Positions 37,430 through 46,225 of a DNA stretch of 64,000 nucleotides are shown piece by piece (positions within the stretch are counted from its first letter, which is position 1; every line of letters begins with the position of its first letter). The notes below the pieces were generated by a model. The model had not been told where the DNA came from. It was given only the letters and a program-made list of their open reading frames with translations, and did no database searches. The DNA is from Roseobacter insulae (GTDB lineage: Bacteria > Pseudomonadota > Alphaproteobacteria > Rhodobacterales > Rhodobacteraceae): the NCBI RefSeq assembly GCF_019375555.1, contig NZ_JAHXDN010000006.1, positions 62,001 through 126,000 on the forward strand, written 5' to 3'. A program made the translations under genes and the position numbers.

Positions 37430-37861
37430 CTATCGGACGACATGCACGCTGCAGTTTGAGTGGCGCACGACACGGGCAGCATTGGGCCCGAGTAAATAAT
37501 CCTTGAAATCGGGTTTATGCGCCCCGATCACAATCAGCCCACAATCGGTTTCCTGCGCGACATGCAGGATTTCCTCGTATGCACTCCCCGTCGCCACGAC
37601 ATGGCGCACCATGGCGTCGGTGTCCGCCCCGAGGCTTGCGGTGATCTCGTCGCTCAGCAGTTGCCGGGCTTCGGCAACGGCCTTCTCGTGGTGATCCGAC
37701 TCAAAGTAGGTGCTGACGATGCTTTGTCCGAAATCCGGCACCACCGTCACCACGTCCAGCGACGCCCCATCCAGATCGGCGAGTTTCTTGGCCATTTTCA
37801 GAACAGCGGCATCGCGGCCTTTGTGACTGACATCAATCGCACAAAGTACAGAACGGCTCAT
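37430..37861 (-). CDS. Universal stress protein UspA family
   Basis: 143 residues, single Usp domain: VLCAIDVSHKGRDAA start, DCGLIVIGAHKPDFKDYLL, and the nucleotide-loop-like LLGPNAARVVRHSNCSVHVV. Probably binds ATP. Start overlaps the TRAP permease stop by four bases. Usp genes often end TRAP operons, where they may adjust transport; that role is inferred. Confidence 0.93.
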   Translation of the reverse strand: MSRSVLCAIDVSHKGRDAAVLKMAKKLADLDGASLDVVTVVPDFGQSIVSTYFESDHHEKAVAEARQLLSDEITASLGADTDAMVRHVVATGSAYEEILHVAQETDCGLIVIGAHKPDFKDYLLGPNAARVVRHSNCSVHVVR

Positions 37862-40476
37862 GCGGGGACTCCTTCTTGTTTTTCTTCTTTGCCCGCGCGG
37901 CCGCGCTGCAGCAGGATGATCAGCCCGAGGAACAACAGCGCCGGCAGGAACACCAATTCCTTGGGCATCTGATCTGCCGGGGCCTTCACGGCTTTGACGG
38001 TCACGAATTCGTCGCCGTAAAAGTCATAGCCCTGGAAGGTCTCCGCATAGGGTGTGCCAAAGAGCGGCTCTTCCAAGGTGATCTCGTCACCCTCTTCGAC
38101 GGTCAGCAGGCCGTAAGCCTCCATCCGGGTGCCTTCAGCTTCGTCACCGATGGGCACCAGCAGCGTGGTTTCCTTGGTCTCGCCGGTGTCAAAGTCAGGG
38201 CCGCTGACGATCACCCGGAATTCACGCCCCACGGGCGCGCTCTCCACCTTTTCGGCAAAGTTGGCCGGGGCGATATCCTCAAACGGAGGCTGCAGGCGGT
38301 CCATGAAGAAATCCGGACGGAAGAGCATGAAGGCGATGAACACCAGGGCGACGCTTTCGTAGATGCGGCTGCGGGTCAGGAAGTAGCCCATGGTGCCTGC
38401 CGTGAAGACCAGGATCGCGATGGTCGCCGTGATGAAGACCAGTATCCCCTGGGCCCATCCCACATCGATCAGCAGCAAGTCCGTGTTGAAGATGAAGACG
38501 AAGGGCAGGGCGACCGTGCGCAGGGAATAGAAGAACGCAATGAAGCCGGTACGGATCGCGTCCCCGCCCGAGACGGCGGCAGCGGCGAAACTGGCAAGCC
38601 CCACGGGCGGCGTCACATCCGCCATGATCCCGAAGTAGAAGACGAAGAGGTGCACCGCGATCAGAGGCACGATCAGCCCCGATTGCGCGCCCAGTTCGAC
38701 AACCACCCCGGCCATCAGCGACGAGACCACGATGTAGTTCGCCGTGGTGGGCAGTCCCATGCCCAAGATGAGGCTCAGGAGCGCCACCATGATCAGCATC
38801 AGGATCAGATTGCCGCCCGACAGGAACTCCACCAGGTTGGCCATGACCTGTCCCACGCCGGTCAGCGTCACCGTGCCCACGATCACACCGGCGGTGGCCG
38901 TCGCAAGGCCGATGCCGATCATATTGCGCGCACCGTCGATGAGGCCCTGCAGCAGGTCCACGACACCATCACGGAACGCATTCACCATATCGTTTTCACC
39001 GCGGAAGATGGACTTGAGCGGTTTCTGCGTGAGCAGGATGAAGAACAGCAGCATGGTGGCCCAGAAGGCTGAGAGGCCGGGGGACTTCTGTTCGATCATC
39101 AGGAAGTAGACCAGCACGATGATCGGCAGCAGATAGTAGAGACCCGCCTTGTAGATTTCCCCGATAACCGGCAATTCGACATGTTCGGCGTTCGGATCAT
39201 CCGGCATGAGGTCTGGCACCTGTGCGGCCAGCGCCAGCAGCAGAATATACACGCCACAGACAATCGCGGTCATGATCAGCCCGGCGGAACTCGGTGCCCA
39301 GGCGGTCACAGCCTCGACCGGGAACTGCGAGCCATAGCAAAGCCCGGCAAAGACAAGGAAGAAGGAGAGCATCCCGACAACGGTTTTCACCATGGACACT
39401 TCGCGATCGCCCAGGGTCGGCATGTTGTTCTTCACCGCTTCGAGATGCACGATATAGACCAGCGCGATGTAGGAAATCGTCGCGGGCAGGAAGGCGTGGG
39501 TGATCACCTCGACATAGGAAATGCCGACGTATTCCACCATAAGGAAGGCCGCAGCCCCCATGACCGGTGGCATGATCTGGCCGTTGACCGAAGAGGCCAC
39601 CTCGACCGCTCCGCCTTTCTCAGACGAGAAGCCCACGCGTTTCATCAGCGGGATGGTGAAGGTGCCGGTGGTGACCACATTGGCGATGGACGACCCGGAG
39701 ATGAGGCCGGTCGCAGCAGAGCCGACCACGGCGGCCTTTGCCGGACCACCGCGCAGGTGACCCAGCGCGCCAAAGGCCATCTTGATGAAGTAGTTGCCCG
39801 CGCCCGCCTTATCGAGCAGGGCCCCAAAGAGCACGAAGAGAAAGACGAATTTCGTCGAGACCCCGAGCGCGATGCCAAAGACCCCTTCGGAGGTGATCCA
39901 CATGTGGCTCATCGCCTTTTGCAAGCTCGCGCCTTTCCAGCGGATCACGTCCGGAACCGCCTGTGAGGCGCCAAAGAAGACGTAGAGCAGGAAGATCGTG
40001 GCAATGATCGCCATGGCAGGCCCAAGTGCGCGGCGCGCGCCTTCAAAGAGGATGATCAGGCCAACCAGCGCAAACCACTTGTCGGTGTCATCGGCGAGGC
40101 CGCCGGAATTCACGATCTTGTCGTAAAAGATATAGCCATAGAGCGCGATGAACGCGCCCCCCAGCGCCAGAAGCCAGTCGTGGACCGGGATGTAATGGCG
40201 CGGGCTGGATTTCAGCATCGGGTAGGCCATGAAGGCGAGGAAAATGGCAAAGGCCAGGTGGATCTGGCGCGAGTTGTTGATCACGGAACCCGGCAGCAAC
40301 TGATTGGACAGCGGCGAGGCCAGCATGACCTGAAACAGCGACCAGACGATTGCGACAATCGCCAGAAAGGTGCCGACGGACCCGGCCGGGTTGCGGGCGC
40401 CTGCGTCCGACGAGGAGACGAGGTCCTGAAGTTCTTCTTCGGTCAGCGCACGGCCGCCGCTTGTCTTATCTGCCAT
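37858..40476 (-). CDS. TRAP transporter fused permease (TAXI type)
   Basis: 872 residues: the DctQ-like and DctM-like membrane parts are fused in one chain, as in TAXI-TRAP systems. Many helices from about 28 to 700 with the large-subunit blocks GLISGSSIANVVTTGTFTIP and LGMGLPTTANYIVVSSLMAG. A hydrophilic C-terminal domain of about 130 residues (SGPDFDTGETKETTLLVPIG) precedes a last helix near the end. It uses the ion gradient to import the ligand of the adjacent binding protein. AGGGAGA before ATG 40476. Confidence 0.94.
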   Translation of the reverse strand: MADKTSGGRALTEEELQDLVSSSDAGARNPAGSVGTFLAIVAIVWSLFQVMLASPLSNQLLPGSVINNSRQIHLAFAIFLAFMAYPMLKSSPRHYIPVHDWLLALGGAFIALYGYIFYDKIVNSGGLADDTDKWFALVGLIILFEGARRALGPAMAIIATIFLLYVFFGASQAVPDVIRWKGASLQKAMSHMWITSEGVFGIALGVSTKFVFLFVLFGALLDKAGAGNYFIKMAFGALGHLRGGPAKAAVVGSAATGLISGSSIANVVTTGTFTIPLMKRVGFSSEKGGAVEVASSVNGQIMPPVMGAAAFLMVEYVGISYVEVITHAFLPATISYIALVYIVHLEAVKNNMPTLGDREVSMVKTVVGMLSFFLVFAGLCYGSQFPVEAVTAWAPSSAGLIMTAIVCGVYILLLALAAQVPDLMPDDPNAEHVELPVIGEIYKAGLYYLLPIIVLVYFLMIEQKSPGLSAFWATMLLFFILLTQKPLKSIFRGENDMVNAFRDGVVDLLQGLIDGARNMIGIGLATATAGVIVGTVTLTGVGQVMANLVEFLSGGNLILMLIMVALLSLILGMGLPTTANYIVVSSLMAGVVVELGAQSGLIVPLIAVHLFVFYFGIMADVTPPVGLASFAAAAVSGGDAIRTGFIAFFYSLRTVALPFVFIFNTDLLLIDVGWAQGILVFITATIAILVFTAGTMGYFLTRSRIYESVALVFIAFMLFRPDFFMDRLQPPFEDIAPANFAEKVESAPVGREFRVIVSGPDFDTGETKETTLLVPIGDEAEGTRMEAYGLLTVEEGDEITLEEPLFGTPYAETFQGYDFYGDEFVTVKAVKAPADQMPKELVFLPALLFLGLIILLQRGRAGKEEKQEGVPA

Positions 40477-40551
40477 TTAACTGTCTCCCTGACGCGCCAC
40501 GTTATTTTTTATGCGGCTTTATTGTCGTTTGGTGTGCCCGGTGGCGGGCTT

Positions 40552-40575
40552 CAAGGGGCGGCGGACCGCCCCTTG
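40552..40575 (-). other. Intercistronic stem-loop between TAXI protein and permease
   Basis: 10-bp perfect stem with loop CGGA, GC-rich, without a following T run, 17 bases beyond the binding-protein stop. Probably protects or processes the binding-protein mRNA. Confidence 0.6.
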
Positions 40576-40592
40576 CACTGGCTAAAGCCGGA

Positions 40593-41561
40593 TTATTCGA
40601 TCCAGCCTTTTTCCTTGTAATACTTCGCGGCACCGGGGTGCAGCGGCGCGGACAGACCTGCCGTCGCCATTTCTTCCGCTGTCAGGTTGGCGAATGCGGG
40701 GTGCAGCTTCTTGAAATCCTCGAAGTTGTCAAAGACCGCCGAGACAACCGCGTAGACCGCATCTTCCGATACAGAAGCAGAGGTCACGAAGGTTGCGCCC
40801 ACACCGAATGTGGCCACGTCACTATCGGTGCCGCGGTACATGCCACCGGGGATCTTGGCGGAGCGGTAGTAGGAGTTGTCGCCAATCAGCGCGTCGATCT
40901 CGGCACCGGACACTTCAACCAGCACGGAATCGCAGGCCGTTGTCGCTTCCTGGATGGAACCCGACGGGTGACCCACGGTGTAGATCATCGCATCGATCTG
41001 GTTGTCGCACAGCGCCGCGGACTGCTCTGCCGCCTTCAGCTCGGACGCCAAGGCCAGATCGGATGTGCTCCAGCCCATCTTCTCCATCACCACTTCCATG
41101 GTGCCACGCTGACCTGATCCGGGGTTGCCGATGTTCACGCGCTTGCCTTTCAGATCGGCAAAGCTGGTGATACCCGCATCTGCGCGGGCCACCACGGTGA
41201 AGGGTTCGGGGTGCACGGAGAACACCGCCCGCAGGTCTTCGAACGGGCCTTGTTCCTCAAAGCGCGAGGTGCCCTTGTAGGCGTGGTACTGCCAGTCGGA
41301 CTGGGCCACTCCGAACTCCAGCTCGCCCGCGCGGATCGTGTTGATGTTGTAGACCGACCCGCCAGTCGATTCGACCGAGCAGCGGATGCCGTGCTCTTTC
41401 CGGCCCTTGTTCACCAGACGGCAGATCGCGCCACCCGTGGGGTAGTAAACCCCGGTCACGCCACCGGTACCGATGGTGATGAATTCCTCGGCCATTGCCA
41501 CCGGCGCCGTCAACATCGCCAGTGCCGCACCAGCGGCCGTCATTTTTAATCCATTGAACAT
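40593..41561 (-). CDS. TAXI-family TRAP transporter solute-binding protein
   Basis: 322 residues with a signal peptide ([20 protein letters not shown], cleaved after VAMA). The mature start [20 protein letters not shown] is the TAXI hallmark. Periplasmic receptor delivering its ligand (amino acids or dicarboxylates in known members) to the fused permease. GGGAGA before the ATG. Preceded by the RpiR regulator, 33 bases away. Confidence 0.95.
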   Translation of the reverse strand: MFNGLKMTAAGAALAMLTAPVAMAEEFITIGTGGVTGVYYPTGGAICRLVNKGRKEHGIRCSVESTGGSVYNINTIRAGELEFGVAQSDWQYHAYKGTSRFEEQGPFEDLRAVFSVHPEPFTVVARADAGITSFADLKGKRVNIGNPGSGQRGTMEVVMEKMGWSTSDLALASELKAAEQSAALCDNQIDAMIYTVGHPSGSIQEATTACDSVLVEVSGAEIDALIGDNSYYRSAKIPGGMYRGTDSDVATFGVGATFVTSASVSEDAVYAVVSAVFDNFEDFKKLHPAFANLTAEEMATAGLSAPLHPGAAKYYKEKGWIE

Positions 41562-41594
41562 TGTTGTCTCCCTTTTTGGATTATTGGTGGTAGA

Positions 41595-42458
41595 TTAGCC
41601 GTCTAATATTTCTTGTAAACGGCGGTTACTTATTTCCACCTCCGCAATGCGTTTTCGTGATCGTTCGCCGCCGATCTGGGCAAGCATCCCGATCAGCGTT
41701 TCCACGAAAAACAAAGTGGCGGTGTAAGACGAAAAGAAATGCGGGCTTCTGGACGGAATTATAAAGCTGGCGGACGCATGTTTGAGCGCGGGGCAGGCGT
41801 GCGTGTCAGTAATAACCACCACGAAGGCCCCGTTGTCGCGCGCCAGTTCCGCCGCCCGGACGGGCCGGGGCGAATAGGGGGTTTGCGTGATCAGGATCAG
41901 AACATCGGTTTCATCCAGTCCCGCGAGCCCTGCACCCAGCGACGAGCCCATGCGCCCCGCCATGCTCCAGTTATCGAACAACAGGCTGGCCATGTAGTTG
42001 AGATGTTCGGCCACACCGGTGGAACTGAGCGTCCCGAACACCAGCACGCTCCGGGCTTTCTGCAGTTTGGCGACCGATTGTTTCAACTGTGTGCCGCTCA
42101 GCCCGTCGGCCAATGTGTGGATGTTGTCGGCGCAGGCGCTGACATAGGCCGCGACGAAATCGGCCTTCCCATCCTGTTGCAGGGTGGAGAGCTGACGCGC
42201 CCGCTGTGACCCGGCGTTGACGCGACGATCAATGGAGGTGCGAATGTCGCCCCGCAGCGAGCCGAAATCATCATACCCAAGGGCGCGGGCGAGGCGCGAG
42301 AATGACGCGGGTGCGATATTGCTTTGCTCGGCAACCGAGCGCAGTGACCGGGTTGCCACGTCAATCTGGTTTTCCACAAGATAATCGGCGGCCTGCTTCA
42401 GCTTGCCGCTCAGGTCGTCGTAGCTTGCAGATATCCTGATATCGAGTGGCTCCGCCAC
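41595..42458 (-). CDS. MurR/RpiR-family transcriptional regulator
   Basis: 287 residues: N-terminal helix-turn-helix (LRSVAEQSNIAPASFSRLA) and a C-terminal SIS sugar-phosphate-binding domain (VLVFGTLSSTGVAEHL; DVLILITQTPYSPRP). I chose GTG 42458 (first residues MAEPLDIRI) because GGGGG lies seven bases upstream and a TTGACA-17-AATCAT promoter overlaps the longer frame to 42512. First gene of the TAXI-TRAP-Usp operon, divergent from the aminotransferase, and likely regulator of both. Confidence 0.88.
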   Translation of the reverse strand: MAEPLDIRISASYDDLSGKLKQAADYLVENQIDVATRSLRSVAEQSNIAPASFSRLARALGYDDFGSLRGDIRTSIDRRVNAGSQRARQLSTLQQDGKADFVAAYVSACADNIHTLADGLSGTQLKQSVAKLQKARSVLVFGTLSSTGVAEHLNYMASLLFDNWSMAGRMGSSLGAGLAGLDETDVLILITQTPYSPRPVRAAELARDNGAFVVVITDTHACPALKHASASFIIPSRSPHFFSSYTATLFFVETLIGMLAQIGGERSRKRIAEVEISNRRLQEILDG

Positions 42459-42500
42459 ACACACGCCCCCAAAATCGTTACGAATCCCTCGGAGATGATT

Positions 42501-42544
42501 CATTTGTTTCACCGCATTGTCAACGAAAGCGCCATGTGTTTCAA
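42501..42544. promoter_or_regulatory. Paired direct repeats in the RpiR/aminotransferase control region
   Basis: CATTTGTTTCAC (42501-42512) and CATGTGTTTCAA (42533-42544) match at 10 of 12 positions, 32 bases apart (three helical turns), between the divergent starts. Candidate RpiR binding sites. Confidence 0.45.
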
Positions 42545-42573
42545 AAGAGGCAGGCCCCAGCGGAGGAATACCG

Positions 42574-43890
42574 ATGTCTCATGTCTTTGCACGACACTCA
42601 AAAACACCCATGCGGCGCGCGTCCACCGGCAAGGGAGTTTACCTTTATGACGCCGAGGGGAAGAAATATTTTGATGGCTCGGGCGGGGCGGCGGTGTCCT
42701 GTCTGGGACATGGCGACCCGGATGTGATCGCGGCGATTCAGGCGCAGGTGGCGCAACTGGCCTACGCGCATACAAGCTTCTTTACCTCCGATCCGGCAGA
42801 GGAACTGGCGGACCGGCTGGTGAATGAAGCACCGGGCGATCTGGACAAGGTCTACTTCGTCTCCGGCGGATCCGAGGCGATCGAAGCGGCGCTGAAACTG
42901 GCGCGTCAGTATTTTGTGGAAATCGGCCAGTCGGAGCGGCGGCATTTCATCGCGCGGCGGCAAAGCTATCACGGCAACACCCTTGGCGCTCTGGCGACCG
43001 GCGGCAACGTCTGGCGCAAGCAGGCCTTTGCGCCGATCATGGTGGAAACCTCGCTGATATCTCCCTGTTACGCTTATCGCGGACAACAGGAGGGGGAGAG
43101 TGCTTTTGACTATGGCCAGCGTGTCGCCAACGAGCTGGAAACCGAAGTGCTGCGCCTTGGGCCGGAGACTGTCATCGGATTTGTCGCCGAACCGGTGGTC
43201 GGGGCGACGCTGGGTGCCGTGCCGCCGGTGGAGGGGTATTTCAAACGGGTGCGCGAAATCTGCGACCAATACGGCCTCCTGCTGATCCTGGACGAGGTGA
43301 TGTGCGGGATGGGGCGCACGGGCAGTCTTTTTGCCCATGAGCAGGAGGGGATCACCGCGGATATCGTGACCATCGCCAAGGGGCTGGGCGCGGGCTACCA
43401 ACCCATCGGCGCGATGATGTGCACTGCCGGGATCCATCAGGCCATTGCCGACGGTTCGGGGTTTTTCCAGCACGGGCATACCTACATCGGCCACCCGACC
43501 GCCTGCGCGGCCGGCAATGCGGTTGTCAAAAAACTGACGGGCGGGCTGGTGGACCGATGCGCCGGTATGGGGCCAAAACTGAAGGGTGCGTTGCAGGCGG
43601 AATTCGGACAGCACCCGCATATCGGAGATATTCGCGGTTGCGGCCTGTTTCTGGGGCTGGAGATCGTGGCGGACCGCGGCACGAAGGCACCCTTTGCGGC
43701 CGCGGACGGGGTCAACAAGAAGATCAAGCAAACGGCGATGTCCAACGGCTTGGCCTGCTATCCCATGGGGGGCACTGTGGATGGGCAGAGCGGCGATCAC
43801 GTTCTGCTGGCGCCACCGTTTATCATGGAAGACACGCATGTCGACGAGATCGTATCGAAGCTGAAAAAAACATTTGATGAAGTGCTTTAG
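42574..43890 (+). CDS. Class III PLP-dependent aminotransferase
   Basis: 438 residues, fold type I, omega-amino-acid transaminase group. PLP lysine K269 in TIAKGLGAGYQPIG; cofactor phosphate contacts in VSGGSEAIEAALKLAR; catalytic Asp in LILDEVMCGMGRTG. GGAGG eight bases before ATG 42574; an in-frame ATG 57 bases earlier lacks such a site. It transfers an amino group from an unknown amine or amino acid to a keto acid. Divergent from the RpiR operon, so its substrate may be what the TAXI-TRAP system imports. Confidence 0.92.
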   Translation: MSHVFARHSKTPMRRASTGKGVYLYDAEGKKYFDGSGGAAVSCLGHGDPDVIAAIQAQVAQLAYAHTSFFTSDPAEELADRLVNEAPGDLDKVYFVSGGSEAIEAALKLARQYFVEIGQSERRHFIARRQSYHGNTLGALATGGNVWRKQAFAPIMVETSLISPCYAYRGQQEGESAFDYGQRVANELETEVLRLGPETVIGFVAEPVVGATLGAVPPVEGYFKRVREICDQYGLLLILDEVMCGMGRTGSLFAHEQEGITADIVTIAKGLGAGYQPIGAMMCTAGIHQAIADGSGFFQHGHTYIGHPTACAAGNAVVKKLTGGLVDRCAGMGPKLKGALQAEFGQHPHIGDIRGCGLFLGLEIVADRGTKAPFAAADGVNKKIKQTAMSNGLACYPMGGTVDGQSGDHVLLAPPFIMEDTHVDEIVSKLKKTFDEVL

Positions 43891-43899
43891 AAGCGGTTC

Positions 43900-44688
43900 C
43901 TAATCCAGTTTGAAACCAATGCGGCGTATGAACTCAGCAAAGTCGGTGCGCTGCGGGGCGGCATACATTTTGGCTTTCGCTTCCGACCAGCCGGGCGATT
44001 TGTCGTCTTTCAGCCGCCTCGCATCGTAGCCGACGATCTGTTCTGGCCTGGTCTCGTGGAACCGGTTGTGATGCACCGTGGCGTTCAAGGACAAGCGGGG
44101 GCTGACGGCGCTCGCCTGCGCCGGATATCCCACCGCAAGCCCCGCAACGGGGAAAACATGGTCCGGCAGTTCCAGCAGTTCCGCAACCTGATCAAGATGG
44201 TTGCGAATGGTGCTGATCGGGCAACACCCCAGTCCCGCGCTCTCGGCGGCAGCCATGAAGAAGGCAAGGGCTATCCCGGCATCCAGACTGGCATTGAAGA
44301 AGGCATCGAGGTGATCATTGGGGAAGGGTTGCCCATGCAGATCCTGCACTTGTCGTTGCCGCCGGTTATTTGCCAGAAACACGACCATCGCAGGCGCTCC
44401 TTCGATCCATGCCTGCGCGCGCAGAAGTGATTTCAGCTGGCGCAGAACCGCGGCATCCGACACGATGACGATATCGCGCTGCTGCAGATCACTCTTGGAG
44501 GGCGCGCAGAGCGCTGCGGCGCATAACGTCTCCAGCGTATTGGTATCAGGACCCTGCGGAGCAAAAGCGCGGCACGAACTCCGGCGGGCGATGTTATTCA
44601 GAATCCGGTGCTCTCGCAGCGCCTCCGGCACCGTCGGGGCCTGACCAAAGCGATCTGCAAACAGTGTCTTCAAGGAAGGTTCAGCCAC
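43900..44688 (-). CDS. Nitroreductase-family flavoprotein
   Basis: 262-residue NfsA/FRP-like oxidoreductase using FMN. FMN contacts in the ARRSSCRAFAPQGP opening; the central AGIALAFFMAAAESAGLG and CPISTIRNH are typical; the C terminus follows NfsA-type members. Starts at GTG 44688 with no clear ribosome site. Convergent with the aminotransferase, nine bases between the stops. Divergent from the next operon. Confidence 0.85.
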   Translation of the reverse strand: MAEPSLKTLFADRFGQAPTVPEALREHRILNNIARRSSCRAFAPQGPDTNTLETLCAAALCAPSKSDLQQRDIVIVSDAAVLRQLKSLLRAQAWIEGAPAMVVFLANNRRQRQVQDLHGQPFPNDHLDAFFNASLDAGIALAFFMAAAESAGLGCCPISTIRNHLDQVAELLELPDHVFPVAGLAVGYPAQASAVSPRLSLNATVHHNRFHETRPEQIVGYDARRLKDDKSPGWSEAKAKMYAAPQRTDFAEFIRRIGFKLD

Positions 44689-44812
44689 CGGGCAAGGTTC
44701 CCATTTCGTAAGAGATTCTTACAGAAAGCATAAGAACATATTCCTTCTCGTTAGCATTGCTGGCCGTTATATCATAAATGCAACGCCATCTTCGACAAGT
44801 CAGGAACGCCGA

Positions 44813-45541
44813 TTGGACGGTCAAAAAGACACTTTGGAAGTCTCTGTCTGGCGCGGAACGTCTTCGGGTGGCGATTTTGAGCGCTACGAGGTGCCTGCCG
44901 AGGAAAACCAGACCATTCTGGATGTCGTCTCCTGGATACAGCACTATGCGGATGCCACGTTGACCTATCGGTTTGCCTGCCGCGTGGGGATGTGCGGATC
45001 CTGTGCGATGATGGTGAATGGACGACCGCGATGGACATGTCGAACGCACGTCCGGAAAGTGTTGCAGGGGCGCCGGGTGGAGATTGCGCCATTGCGTAAT
45101 CTGCCAGTAATCAAAGACTTGGCTGCCGACATGGATGTTTTCTTTGATAAGTGGGTGGCCGCCGGCGGCGCGCATGCTCCCACTGCCGGTCGCAACGATC
45201 CGATCCCCCCCGTCGATCCGCAAGACAGCACCCGGGTTACCGCGAGCGCCGGTATCGAATGCATCAACTGCGCGATCTGCTATGCCGCCTGTGACACGGT
45301 TACCGGAAACGCCGATTATCTGGGGCCAGCCGCGCTCCAGCGGGCATGGACACTCTTCAACGATTCAAAGCACGACAGGCGGGCCGGTATTCTGGACGCC
45401 GTGTCAGGCTCCGGCGGGTGCCATAATTGCCATTCGATGGGCAGTTGCACGGTTTTCTGCCCCAATGATCTCGACCCGATGTCAGCCATCGCCGGGCTGA
45501 AACGGGAAACCTCGCGACGCTTCTGGCGCAAGGGCGGATAA
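44813..45541 (+). CDS. Succinate dehydrogenase/fumarate reductase-like iron-sulfur subunit
   Basis: 242 residues. [2Fe-2S] ligands in FACRVGMCGSCAMMVNG and RPRWTC. The second ferredoxin-like half carries CINCAICYAAC and CHNCHSMGSCTVFCP for a [4Fe-4S] and a [3Fe-4S] centre. It passes electrons between the flavoprotein and the membrane anchors. TTG start at 44813 behind AGGA; no in-frame ATG or GTG fits. First gene of a B-anchor-anchor-A order that differs from the usual sdhCDAB. Confidence 0.9.
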   Translation: MDGQKDTLEVSVWRGTSSGGDFERYEVPAEENQTILDVVSWIQHYADATLTYRFACRVGMCGSCAMMVNGRPRWTCRTHVRKVLQGRRVEIAPLRNLPVIKDLAADMDVFFDKWVAAGGAHAPTAGRNDPIPPVDPQDSTRVTASAGIECINCAICYAACDTVTGNADYLGPAALQRAWTLFNDSKHDRRAGILDAVSGSGGCHNCHSMGSCTVFCPNDLDPMSAIAGLKRETSRRFWRKGG

Positions 45542-45545
45542 CCTC

Positions 45546-45887
45546 ATGCTCGACCTGCGCCTTTACATGCTGCAACGGATCTCGGCGCTGGTCATGGCAC
45601 CGCTGACGCTGGGCCATATCGCGGTGATGATCTATGCGGTACAGGGCGGTCTGAGCGCCGAGGAGATATTGGGGCGCACGCAGGGGTCCGCTTTCTGGTT
45701 TCTGTTTTATGGCTCCTTTGTGCTGGCAGTATCCGTGCATGCGGCGATCGGGCTGCGCGTGATCGTGCACGAGACATTCGGTCTGCGCGGCGTCAGACTG
45801 ACCAGCGTGACATGGGGCATCGGCCTGCTGCTGCTGAGCCTGGGCGCGCAAGCACTTGTTGCGGTGACATGGCCGGGGGCCGTATGA
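45546..45887 (+). CDS. SDH/FRD-like membrane anchor subunit 1
   Basis: 113 residues with three membrane helices. MLQRISALVMAPLTLGHI and VHAAIGLRVIVHE resemble the heme-binding helices of SdhC/FrdC; a histidine sits in each. It anchors the complex and handles quinone. Four bases after the iron-sulfur subunit. Confidence 0.82.
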   Translation: MLDLRLYMLQRISALVMAPLTLGHIAVMIYAVQGGLSAEEILGRTQGSAFWFLFYGSFVLAVSVHAAIGLRVIVHETFGLRGVRLTSVTWGIGLLLLSLGAQALVAVTWPGAV

Positions 45888-46222
45888 GACCCTCCCGCGC
45901 GCATCCGCTCTGGCTGGCCTATGTTCTGCATCGGGTGTCCGGGCTGGGCCTTGCGCTCTTTCTGCCGCTGCACTTCTGGGTGCTTTCCTGGGCGCTGACA
46001 CAGCCCCAGAAGCTGAACCAATTTCTGAGCTTCGCCGAGCAACCTGTTGTAAAAATTTCAGAGTTCGGATTGGTGTTTCTGTTGGCTGTACATGTCTTTG
46101 GCGGTCTGCGGCTGATGGCAATGGAATGGTTGCCGTGGTCCGCGCCACAAAAGACACTGGCGGCCGGCGCGGTGGGTGTGGCCTTCCTTGTGTCAGGCAC
46201 GTTCTTTCTTCAGGTGGTGTGA
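45884..46222 (+). CDS. SDH/FRD-like membrane anchor subunit 2
   Basis: 112 residues with three helices. LAYVLHRVSGLGLALFLPLH matches the quinone/heme-site helix of cytochrome b556 subunits; HVFGGLRLMAMEW matches the later one. ATG overlaps the previous stop (ATGA), which fixes the start; a longer in-frame start at 45812 is inside the previous gene. Partner of subunit 1. Confidence 0.82.
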   Translation: MRPSRAHPLWLAYVLHRVSGLGLALFLPLHFWVLSWALTQPQKLNQFLSFAEQPVVKISEFGLVFLLAVHVFGGLRLMAMEWLPWSAPQKTLAAGAVGVAFLVSGTFFLQVV

Positions 46223-46225
46223 CGC

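Noticed and set aside
37876-39072. Plus-strand frame of about 400 codons opposite the TRAP permease
   Set aside because: Extremely charged product typical of the complement of a membrane protein; no start site.
42598-43839. Long minus-strand frame opposite the aminotransferase
   Set aside because: No domain, opposite a conserved PLP enzyme.
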